Made by a program: the position numbers and the translations under genes
The notes under the pieces: model-generated
What the model was told of the DNA's origin: nothing
Databases searched by the model: none
Seen by the model: the letters and a program-made list of their open reading frames with translations, nothing else
In this document: piece after piece, positions 1 to 5,469 of the stretch
Layout: the number at the start of each line of letters is the position of its first letter
How positions within the stretch are numbered: position 1 is the first letter of the stretch
Assembly: GCA_027314825.1 (NCBI GenBank)
Contig: DAHVAB010000187.1
Span: 1-5,469, forward strand
Source of the DNA: Solirubrobacterales bacterium
GTDB taxonomy: Bacteria > Actinomycetota > Thermoleophilia > Solirubrobacterales > Solirubrobacteraceae
Reading direction: 5' to 3'
Length of the DNA: 5,469 bases

Positions 1-1
1 G

Positions 2-442
2 TTCATATGCCCCAACTGCGGCCACCGCTCCAGCGAGACCGATCGCAACCTCGGCTTCACCCGCCAGCCGAAGGGCTGCGCCAAGTGCGGGTTCGCCTTC
101 CTCTTCGAGCTGCTCGACGACTACTACCCGGCGCCCGACGCCGCCTTCTTCGTGTGCGACCGCCAGGGCCGGCTGATCGGCTGCGGGCGCAACTCCTTCG
201 CGCTGACCGGCTTGGAGGAGGAGGAGGTGATCGGCCGGCAGGTCGAGGACGCCCTGGGGCTGAGCTTCGCGGAGGGCCAGAGCCCGGTCGGCACCGTTCT
301 GGAGTGGGGTGTGCGCGCCCTGGAGGTGCCCGTGCAGGTGGCCGGTGAGCGGGACAGGGCCGCCCAGGCGAAGGCGGACATCTTCCCCGCGTATGATGAG
401 GAGGAGGGGGGCCTCCTGCTCGTCCTGACTCCGGACAGGTAG
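2..442 (+). CDS. Zinc-ribbon plus PAS-domain protein, 5' end missing
   Basis: The frame is open from the left edge (first whole codon at 2) to TAG at 440-442, giving 146 visible residues. Residues 3-6 (CPNC) and 26-29 (CAKC) form two CxxC knuckles, a zinc-ribbon pattern. From about residue 45 the sequence looks like a PAS domain: a hydrophobic strand with FFVCDRQGRLIG, then an N-x-x-F-x-x-x-TG segment, an acidic EEEE turn and VIGRQV, ending in a final strand (LLLVLTP). PAS domains sense small ligands, redox state or protein partners, and no output domain follows, so the protein may be a small cytoplasmic sensor or adaptor. The zinc ribbon lies in the same frame upstream of the internal GTG at 152, so translation should begin at or left of the window edge. 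Probably only a few residues are missing, because such ribbons often sit at the extreme N-terminus. It ends 11 bases before secDF and may be cotranscribed with it. The ligand and function are unknown. Confidence 0.75.
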   Translation, partial: FICPNCGHRSSETDRNLGFTRQPKGCAKCGFAFLFELLDDYYPAPDAAFFVCDRQGRLIGCGRNSFALTGLEEEEVIGRQVEDALGLSFAEGQSPVGTVLEWGVRALEVPVQVAGERDRAAQAKADIFPAYDEEEGGLLLVLTPDR

Positions 443-443
443 G
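437..443 (+). promoter_or_regulatory. Probable ribosome binding site of secDF
   Basis: AGGTAGG lies 10 bases before the ATG at 454 and overlaps the TAG stop of the upstream gene. It is the only purine-rich Shine-Dalgarno-like stretch near that ATG. The match is imperfect and the spacing slightly long, so initiation may depend on ribosomes finishing the upstream gene. No separate promoter is visible in the 11-base gap. Confidence 0.45.
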
Positions 444-453
444 CCGCTGCTTC

Positions 454-3400
454 ATGCACGATCGCCGTCGCAACTTCCTCATACTGCTGCTCGTCGCAGG
501 CCTGCTCGCCGGCTCGCTGGTCGCGATCCTGCTCAAGCCCACCGTCCTCGGCCTCGACCTCAAAGGCGGAGTCTCGCTCGTCTACAAGGCCAAGCCGAGC
601 CCGCATGCGAAGGTCGACGCCGAATCGCTGAACAGCTCGATCGAAATCATGCGCACCCGGGTCGACAAGATCGGCGTCTCCCAGCCGGAAATCCAGCGCT
701 ACGGCAAGGACGAAATCTACGTAGCCCTGCCGAACTTCTCAAACACCCAGCGGGCCGAAGAAGAGGTCGGCAAGACCGCCCAGATGTACTTCTACGACTG
801 GGAGACCAACGTGATCGGGCCCGGCGGCAAGCCGGAACCGGAAAACGCGGCGGTGACCGGCGGAGGCAACGCCGGCGACGTGCAGGCGGGGATCTCACAG
901 TACGAAGCGGTGCAGCGCGCCGCAAAGCGGCCCGCGGAACTGCGCAGCAGCGACACCACCTGGACCCCCGGCTGCACCCAGCAGCAGAGCGAAGCGAGCA
1001 CCGGCCCGAAAGCGAAATGCATCTACGGCGAGTGGTACCTGCTCGACACCACCAACAAGACTGTGCTGAGCGGGCCGACCGAATCCAAGGCGAGCCTCAC
1101 AGAAGAACACGTCAAAGCACCGAAGGGCGCCAAAGTCGAAGCGGTGCACGTCAACCCGGGAACCGTCGTGGTCCGGGCGCGTCCCGTCGAAACGGCCGGC
1201 GGCAAGGTCACCCAGAAGGAACCGGAAAAGTTCTACGTGCTGAAGGACAAGCCGGTCCTGACCGGAGCCGACGTCAAGAACCCGCAGCAGAGCTTCGAAA
1301 ACGCCGGCAGCGGGTCGCCCGACGTCACCTTCGAATTCACCTCCCACGGTGCCGGCATCTTCGAACGCGTGACCAAGGAAATCGCCAAACGCGGCGAAGA
1401 AATGCAGATCGGCGTCAGCCGCGAACAGGCCGAACAGCACTTCGCGATCGTGCTCGACGAACAGCTGATCACGGTGCCCCGGATCGACTACGTCGCCTAC
1501 CCGGAAGGAATCCCGTCCACCAACGGCTCTGAGATCTCGGGCGGCTTCACGATCACATCGGCGCAGAACCTGGCGGGAGAGCTCCAGTCGGGCGCCCTGC
1601 CGCTGAAGCTCGAAAAGATCTCGACCGCCAAGGTCTCCGCCACGCTCGGCAAGGAAGCGCTCGGGCAGGCGGTGAAGGCGCTGCTGATCGGCTTCGCCGT
1701 CGTCTGCATCTTCCTGCTCGTCTTCTACCGCGTGCTCGGCCTGATCGCGATCGGCGGGCTGGCGATCTACGCGATCTACCTCTTCGCCCTGATCAAGCTG
1801 ATCCCGGTCACGATGACGCTCCCCAGCATCGCCGGCGTCGTGCTGACGATCGGCGTCGCCGCGGATGCGAACATCGTGATCTTCGAGCGGGTCAAGGAGG
1901 AGATACGCAGCGGACGCTCCGTGGTCGCCGGGATCGCCGCCGGCTACAAGCGCGGCTTCGCCGCGATCATCGACGCGAACGTCGTCACCTTCATGACCGC
2001 GTTCATCCTCTTCGCCCTGGCCACCGCGGAAGTGCAGGGCTTCGCGTTCATGCTCGGCATCGGCACCCTGGTCTCGCTCTTCACCGCGGTGCTCGCCACC
2101 CAGGCCGCGCTGGGCGCCGCCTCGCACACGCGAGCGGTCTCACACCCCTCGATGCTCGGAGCCGGGCGCCATCACCGCGCCTGGAAATTCGACTTCATGG
2201 GCGCCTCGAGGTGGTTCTTCTCCATGTCCGGGGTGATCCTGCTCGTCGGCGCCCTGGCGATCGGCGGCAGGGGACTGAACTTCGGCTTCGACTTCACCGG
2301 CGGCACCGTGATCGAAACCGGCTTCACCAGGCCGGTCTCAACCGAACAGGTGCGCGCCGCCGTGAGCGAAGCGCACTATCCCGGCGCGAGCGTCCAGCAG
2401 AAGACGAGCAAGGGCCTCGGCGGCTCGGGCTACGTGATCAAGGTTCAGAAGCTCGGCCCGGCAGGAGTGCAGAAGGTGAAGGCCGAGCTCAACTCCAAGT
2501 TCGCCCCGGCGCCGGGCAAGCCGGCCGTCAAGAACTTCAGCTTCACCGCGATCGGCCCCTCCTTCGGGGAAACGATCGCCGATGCCGCCGTGATCGCGAT
2601 CATCGCCTCGCTGCTGGTGATCTCCGTCTACATCGCGCTCAGATTCGAGTGGAAGTACGCGGTGCCCGTGCTGATCGCGCTCATGCACGACCTGCTGATC
2701 ACCTCCGGCATCTACGCGCTGACCGGCAGGGAAGTGACCAGCGCGACGGTGGCCGCCCTGCTGACGATCCTCGGCTACTCCCTATACGACACGATCATCG
2801 TCTTCGACCGAATACGCGAGAACGTGCCTCGGATGCCGCGCGCGGCGTTCTCCCAGATCGTCAACCGTTCCATGTCCGAGGTGCTGACGCGGTCGCTGGC
2901 CACGAGCCTCTGCACGCTGCTGCCGGTGGCGGCGCTGCTGATCTTCGGCGGCACCACCCTCCAGGACTTCGCGTTCGCCCTGCTCGTCGGCATCGCCTCC
3001 GGCGCCTACTCGTCGATCTTCATCGCCTCGCCCGTGCTCACCCATTGGAAGGAGCGTGAGCCCGTATACCGCAACCGCCGCCTGCGGCTGCTGCGCGACT
3101 TCGGCCACGTCCCCGCCTACGCGACCGGCGCGCCGGGCGCGCCGGTCGACGTGGAGCCGGCCTCCAGGCAGCAGCGCCCGCGGCGGCGCGGGATGCTGAG
3201 CGCGGAGGAGCCGGGAGAGCAGCTCTCCAAGGAGGAGTTCGACGAGCTGGTCCGCGACCTCGACGTCGAGGCAGAGCCGCCGCCGCGGCGGCGCGGCGGT
3301 GCCGCTGTCGCCCAACGGGATCGCTCGGCGCAGCAGCGATCGCGCGGCGGCCGCCAGGCCTCCGAGGAGCGGCGCTCGGAGCAGAGGTCCGAGACGGAGC

Positions 3401-3615
3401 GCCAGCAGCGCGAGGCGGCGGCCGAGCCCGAGCCGCGCAACGGCACGAGCTCGCGTCCCGCCGAGCGCGATCGACCGAACGGCACGAGCTCGCCGCCTCC
3501 GCCGGCCGCCGACGCCGAGCCGGAGGACGTGGTGCTCAAGGACGATGCCGCCGAGCGCCGCCGCGGCGCCCGCAAGGCCCGCCAGCGCGGCCGCAAGCAC
3601 GGGAGGAGCCACTGA
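454..3615 (+). CDS. secDF: Protein translocase subunit SecDF (SecD-SecF fusion) with long charged C-terminal tail
   Basis: Membrane accessory motor of the Sec pathway; the family uses the proton gradient to pull preproteins through SecYEG after SecA. One uninterrupted frame of 1053 residues holds both halves. SecD half: TM1 at about 8-27, the GLDLKGG motif at 33-39, a large extracytoplasmic P1 region (about 40-400), then TM helices at about 410-428, 430-447, 455-477, 505-525 and 530-552, including VAADANIVIFER with Asp471. SecF half: TM at about 588-605, FGFDFTGG at 610-617, the P4 region, then helices at about 711-729, 736-755, 762-782, 815-832 and 839-861. Asp471, Asp779 (YSLYDT) and Arg813 (LTRSL) match by context the proton-relay residues known in Thermus and E. 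coli, so the motor looks intact. Odd points: P1 carries Cys174 and Cys189; residues 866-1053 form an Arg/Glu/Pro/Ala-rich, probably disordered cytoplasmic tail absent from typical SecF; and Glu codons change from GAA to GAG along the gene. The ATG at 454 is chosen because a short basic segment (RRR) directly precedes TM1. Confidence 0.97.
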   Translation: MHDRRRNFLILLLVAGLLAGSLVAILLKPTVLGLDLKGGVSLVYKAKPSPHAKVDAESLNSSIEIMRTRVDKIGVSQPEIQRYGKDEIYVALPNFSNTQRAEEEVGKTAQMYFYDWETNVIGPGGKPEPENAAVTGGGNAGDVQAGISQYEAVQRAAKRPAELRSSDTTWTPGCTQQQSEASTGPKAKCIYGEWYLLDTTNKTVLSGPTESKASLTEEHVKAPKGAKVEAVHVNPGTVVVRARPVETAGGKVTQKEPEKFYVLKDKPVLTGADVKNPQQSFENAGSGSPDVTFEFTSHGAGIFERVTKEIAKRGEEMQIGVSREQAEQHFAIVLDEQLITVPRIDYVAYPEGIPSTNGSEISGGFTITSAQNLAGELQSGALPLKLEKISTAKVSATLGKEALGQAVKALLIGFAVVCIFLLVFYRVLGLIAIGGLAIYAIYLFALIKLIPVTMTLPSIAGVVLTIGVAADANIVIFERVKEEIRSGRSVVAGIAAGYKRGFAAIIDANVVTFMTAFILFALATAEVQGFAFMLGIGTLVSLFTAVLATQAALGAASHTRAVSHPSMLGAGRHHRAWKFDFMGASRWFFSMSGVILLVGALAIGGRGLNFGFDFTGGTVIETGFTRPVSTEQVRAAVSEAHYPGASVQQKTSKGLGGSGYVIKVQKLGPAGVQKVKAELNSKFAPAPGKPAVKNFSFTAIGPSFGETIADAAVIAIIASLLVISVYIALRFEWKYAVPVLIALMHDLLITSGIYALTGREVTSATVAALLTILGYSLYDTIIVFDRIRENVPRMPRAAFSQIVNRSMSEVLTRSLATSLCTLLPVAALLIFGGTTLQDFAFALLVGIASGAYSSIFIASPVLTHWKEREPVYRNRRLRLLRDFGHVPAYATGAPGAPVDVEPASRQQRPRRRGMLSAEEPGEQLSKEEFDELVRDLDVEAEPPPRRRGGAAVAQRDRSAQQRSRGGRQASEERRSEQRSETERQQREAAAEPEPRNGTSSRPAERDRPNGTSSPPPPAADAEPEDVVLKDDAAERRRGARKARQRGRKHGRSH
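3122..3148. repeat. Perfect 12-bp inverted repeat inside secDF
   Basis: Bases 3122-3133 (CGACCGGCGCGC) are exactly complementary to 3137-3148, leaving a 3-base CGG loop. All but two pairs are G-C, so a stable mRNA hairpin is expected. It lies in the coding region for residues 890-899, just after the last SecF membrane helix and near the start of the disordered tail. There is no T-run after it, so it does not look like a classical intrinsic terminator. Confidence 0.8.
3439..3492 (+). repeat. In-frame 15-bp direct repeat in the secDF tail
   Basis: AACGGCACGAGCTCG occurs at 3439-3453 and again at 3478-3492, a period of 39 bases (13 codons). Both copies are read in the same frame and encode NGTSS followed by Pro-rich sequence. 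This suggests the tail grew in part by small in-frame duplication, although low-complexity GC-rich sequence can also generate such repeats. Confidence 0.65.
3601..3608 (+). promoter_or_regulatory. Strong ribosome binding site of the small membrane gene
   Basis: GGGAGGAG ends 6 bases before the ATG at 3615, an ideal Shine-Dalgarno match and spacing. It favours 3615 over the in-frame ATG at 3621. The site lies within the last codons of secDF. Confidence 0.8.
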
Positions 3616-3911
3616 TGGGAATGCTCGGCTGGGTGATCATGGGCCTGGCGATCTGGCACTTCACGATCTGGGTGCCCGACCGCTTCTGGGGAGGGATAGT
3701 CGGGGAGCTGATAGGCTCGCTGATCGGCTCGATCCTGATCGGGCTGCTGATCTACGGCGTCACCGCCTCCGAACTGGCGATCCCCGGACGCAAAGCAACC
3801 GACATCGGGGTCGTCCTCTACGCCGTGCCGGGCGCGCTGATCGGGATCGCAGCCGTCTACTACCTCGGCGTGCGGCGCGAGCGCGCGCACCCGGTGGCGA
3901 GCATCTCCTGA
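3615..3911 (+). CDS. Small three-helix membrane protein with glycine zipper, function unknown
   Basis: A 98-residue protein with three predicted membrane helices: about 3-20, 25-48 and 63-85, followed by a basic RRER end. Helix 2 (GGIVGELIGSLIGSILIG) has Gly26, Gly30, Gly34 and Gly38 spaced every four residues, a glycine zipper that usually mediates tight helix packing or oligomerisation. The general shape (short, Gly-rich, three helices, starting MGxLGWxIxG) recalls the GlsB/YeaQ/YmgE small membrane proteins, but the likeness is loose and I do not assign it. The secDF stop TGA and this ATG share one base (TGATG), and a strong ribosome binding site precedes it, so translation is probably coupled to secDF. 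A role as a SecDF partner is possible but only inferred from position. It is probably a real gene: the membrane pattern is coherent, the start signal strong, and the competing frames are low-complexity. Confidence 0.82.
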   Translation: MGMLGWVIMGLAIWHFTIWVPDRFWGGIVGELIGSLIGSILIGLLIYGVTASELAIPGRKATDIGVVLYAVPGALIGIAAVYYLGVRRERAHPVASIS

Positions 3912-3922
3912 GAGACGCCGAC

Positions 3923-3978
3923 GGCTCGCCGGGGCCGGTGGGCCCCCGGTGGCTCGCCGGGGCCGGTGGGCCCCCGGT
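3923..3978. repeat. Two exact 28-bp tandem repeats
   Basis: Bases 3923-3950 and 3951-3978 are identical and directly adjacent. Each begins GGCTCGCC and contains GGGGCC-GGTG-GGCCCC (3931-3946 and 3959-3974), a 6-bp stem with a 4-base loop. They lie 11 bases after the stop of the small membrane gene. No T-tract follows. They could help end or process the upstream transcript, as many actinobacterial terminators lack a U-tail, but this is unproven. Confidence 0.9.
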
Positions 3979-4060
3979 GGCGGGGGCACGGCGATCACGC
4001 CGGGCCGGTGGGCCCCAGTGGCGGGGCCACGGCGATCGCGCCGGGCCGTGGGCCTCTGGC
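3979..4060. repeat. Two imperfect 41-bp tandem repeats sharing the same hairpin core
   Basis: Units 3979-4019 and 4020-4060 align with a few substitutions and one single-base shift. Each has a small ggcg/cgcc stem (3990-4001, 4031-4042) followed by a GGGCC/GGCCC-type stem (4002-4015, and a weaker one at 4043-4055 that needs a G-U pair). The second stem is related to the core of the preceding 28-bp repeats, so the block contains four versions of one hairpin. The region between genes (3912-4106) holds little else: no promoter-like AT-rich box is visible, and all of it is open in the recJ frame. Confidence 0.75.
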
Positions 4061-4106
4061 GGCGGTGGTGGCCGATCCGTCCCAGCCGGCCCGTAGGCTG
4101 CCGTGG

Positions 4107-5469
4107 GTGTACGGCGTGCGGCTGCAGATACCCGACTGTCCCGCCTCGCAGGTGGCCGCCCTGGTCGCTCGCCTCGGGGTGAGCGGCCCGGTGGCGCAGG
4201 TGCTCGTCCGCCGCGGCCTGGCCGACCCGGATGCGGCCGTCGACTTCCTGGATGGGCAGACGACGTATCCGCCGCACGCCTTCAGCGGCATCGAGGAGGT
4301 GATCGCGCCGATCCTCGCCGGCATCCGCGACGGGCGGAGGATCACGGTCCACGGCGACTACGACGTCGATGGGATCTGCTCGACCGCGATCCTGGCGGGT
4401 GCGCTGCGCAGGCTCGGCGCCGCGGTCGACTGGCACATCCCCGCGCGGGCCGACGGCTACGGCCTGCGCTGCGAGACGGTCCGGGCGCTGGCCGCGCGCG
4501 GGACCGAGCTGCTGATAACCGTCGACTGCGGAGTCTCCTCGATCGAGGAGGTCGCGCTGGCACGCACGCTGGGAATGGAGGTCGTGATCACAGACCACCA
4601 CAGCCCGCCCGCCGACGGACGGCTGCCCGACGCGCCGATCATGCACCCGCGGCTCTGCGACTACCCCTGCCCGGACCTGTGCGCCGCGGCCGTCGCCCAC
4701 AAGCTCACACAGGCGCTGTGGGAGGCGGCTGGCGCCTCCGGGCGCGGACCGGAGGCCGACCTCGACCTGGTCGCGCTCGCGACGATCGCCGACGTGGTCG
4801 CGCTCACCGGCGAGAACCGGACGCTCGTCCGCCGAGGGCTCGCGGCGCTGCGGCGCACCACCCGCGCCGGCCTGCGCGCGCTGATCGAGGTTGCCGGGCT
4901 CGACCCTGGTCGCCTGGACGCGGGGTCGGTCGCCTTCGGGCTGGCCCCCCGGCTGAACGCCGCCGGACGCCTGCGCAGTGCGGACGCCGCTCTGGAGCTG
5001 ATCATGACCGAGGATGCCGGGCGGGCCGCGGCGCTCGCAGCCGAGCTCGACCGCTGCAACCGCGAACGCCGAGAGGTCGAGCAGCAGATCGCGATCGAGG
5101 CCGAGGCGCAGGTGCGAGAGCTCGGGCCGCGGGCCGGCTACGTGCTGGCCGGCGAGCGCTGGCACCCGGGGGTGATCGGAATCGTCGCCTCGCGGCTGGT
5201 GGAGCGCCACCACCGACCGGTCGTGATGGTCGCCCTCAACGATGGCGCCGGGCGCGGATCCGGTCGCAGCGTCCCGGGGTTCGACCTGCTGGCGGGGCTC
5301 GCCGCCTGCGAGGAGCATCTGCTCGGCTACGGCGGCCACCGCGCCGCGGCCGGCCTGCAGATCGCCGGGGAGCGGCTGCCGGGATTCCGGGAGGCGTTCG
5401 CCGCGCACTGCGAACGGTTGCTCGGCGCCGAGGAGCCGACCCGCACCGAGCGGGTCGACGCGATCGTGA
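4107..5469 (+). CDS. recJ: Single-stranded-DNA-specific exonuclease RecJ, 3' end missing
   Basis: RecJ degrades single-stranded DNA 5' to 3' in recombination, mismatch and base-excision repair, using divalent metal ions held by DHH-family motifs. Counting from the GTG at 4107, 454 residues are visible. Motif I DYDVDG is at 84-89, motif II VDCG with Asp140, motif III DHH at 163-165, and motif IV IADVV with Asp229. The DHHA1 domain shows VIGIVASRLVERH, then GRGSGRS at 382-388 and GGHRAAAG at 409-416. The C-terminal OB-fold and stop lie beyond the right edge. All catalytic residues are present, so the enzyme should be active. The start is uncertain: the frame is open back to the TGA at 3909. GTG at 4107 (or 4116) fits the short N-terminus usual before the LGVSxxxAxxLVRRG segment, while GTG at 4065 or 4068 would add a poorly conserved extension. 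No good ribosome binding site precedes any of them. The secDF-recJ neighbourhood is also known in Bacillus-type genomes. Confidence 0.95.
   Translation, partial: MYGVRLQIPDCPASQVAALVARLGVSGPVAQVLVRRGLADPDAAVDFLDGQTTYPPHAFSGIEEVIAPILAGIRDGRRITVHGDYDVDGICSTAILAGALRRLGAAVDWHIPARADGYGLRCETVRALAARGTELLITVDCGVSSIEEVALARTLGMEVVITDHHSPPADGRLPDAPIMHPRLCDYPCPDLCAAAVAHKLTQALWEAAGASGRGPEADLDLVALATIADVVALTGENRTLVRRGLAALRRTTRAGLRALIEVAGLDPGRLDAGSVAFGLAPRLNAAGRLRSADAALELIMTEDAGRAAALAAELDRCNRERREVEQQIAIEAEAQVRELGPRAGYVLAGERWHPGVIGIVASRLVERHHRPVVMVALNDGAGRGSGRSVPGFDLLAGLAACEEHLLGYGGHRAAAGLQIAGERLPGFREAFAAHCERLLGAEEPTRTERVDAIV

Noticed and set aside
213..228. GGAGGAGGAGGAGG-type run resembling a ribosome binding site
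   Set aside because: It simply encodes four Glu in the PAS domain, and no start codon at proper spacing opens a plausible gene.
152..442. Internal GTG at 152 as the true start of the PAS gene
   Set aside because: The same frame upstream encodes two CxxC zinc knuckles and the start of the PAS fold, so the gene extends to the left edge.
895..2127. Minus-strand open frame of 410 codons opposite secD
   Set aside because: Rich in Asp, Arg and Gly with no recognisable domain; it mirrors the codons of SecD, whose motifs are clear.
3923..4060. CRISPR-like array
   Set aside because: The repeats are directly adjacent with no unique spacers, and no cas gene is nearby.
3299..4096. Plus-strand frame of 265 codons overlapping the secDF tail, small gene and repeats
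   Set aside because: Arg/Ala/Pro low-complexity translation with no domain; it overlaps two better-supported genes in another frame.
3949..4182. Possible small gene starting GTG within the repeat block
   Set aside because: Its translation is Trp/Arg/Pro/Gly-rich repeat sequence, it overlaps the recJ start, and it has no convincing ribosome binding site.
3117..5408. Very long open frame on the minus strand (763 codons)
   Set aside because: It lies opposite the secDF tail, the small gene and recJ. The translation is low-complexity Arg/Gly/Asp/His sequence with no motif, as expected from antisense of GC-rich codons, while recJ on the plus strand has all catalytic motifs.

Overview
The window reads as ordinary chromosome from a high-GC bacterium. 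It holds four same-strand (+) genes: the 3' end of a zinc-ribbon/PAS protein, a fused secDF, a small membrane protein, and the 5' part of recJ. The very high G+C, strong G/C third-position preference, GTG starts and secDF-recJ order suggest an actinobacterial lineage, perhaps Thermoleophilia/Solirubrobacterales. That placement is an inference from style and gene order, not from a marker gene.

Layout. Positions 2-442 encode a protein cut off by the left edge, with two CxxC knuckles followed by a PAS-like fold. After an 11-base gap, 454-3615 encodes one continuous SecD-SecF polypeptide of 1053 residues. It carries both halves of the membrane motor, a long periplasmic-type P1 region containing a Cys pair, and an unusual charged, probably disordered cytoplasmic tail of about 190 residues. 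Its TGA stop shares one base with the ATG of a 98-residue, three-helix membrane protein (3615-3911) whose second helix is a glycine zipper. Then follow about 195 bases (3912-4106) filled largely by two families of GC-rich tandem repeats that can fold into short hairpins. recJ runs from about 4107 off the right edge, with all DHH-family catalytic motifs visible.

How the genes work together. SecDF is the proton-driven accessory motor that helps complete protein export after SecYEG/SecA. The small membrane protein is translationally coupled to it and could be a partner, but its function is unknown. RecJ is a 5'-3' single-strand DNA exonuclease for repair and recombination. Its position next to secDF matches a known conserved neighbourhood (secDF-recJ, often followed by apt and relA) rather than a shared pathway. 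The zinc-ribbon/PAS protein may be a small sensor or regulator.

I found no mobile element, CRISPR array, tRNA or rRNA, and no clear new defence-type system. The points most worth a second look are the switch in glutamate codon use inside secDF, the SecDF tail and P1 cysteines, the coupled glycine-zipper protein, and the repeat block before recJ.
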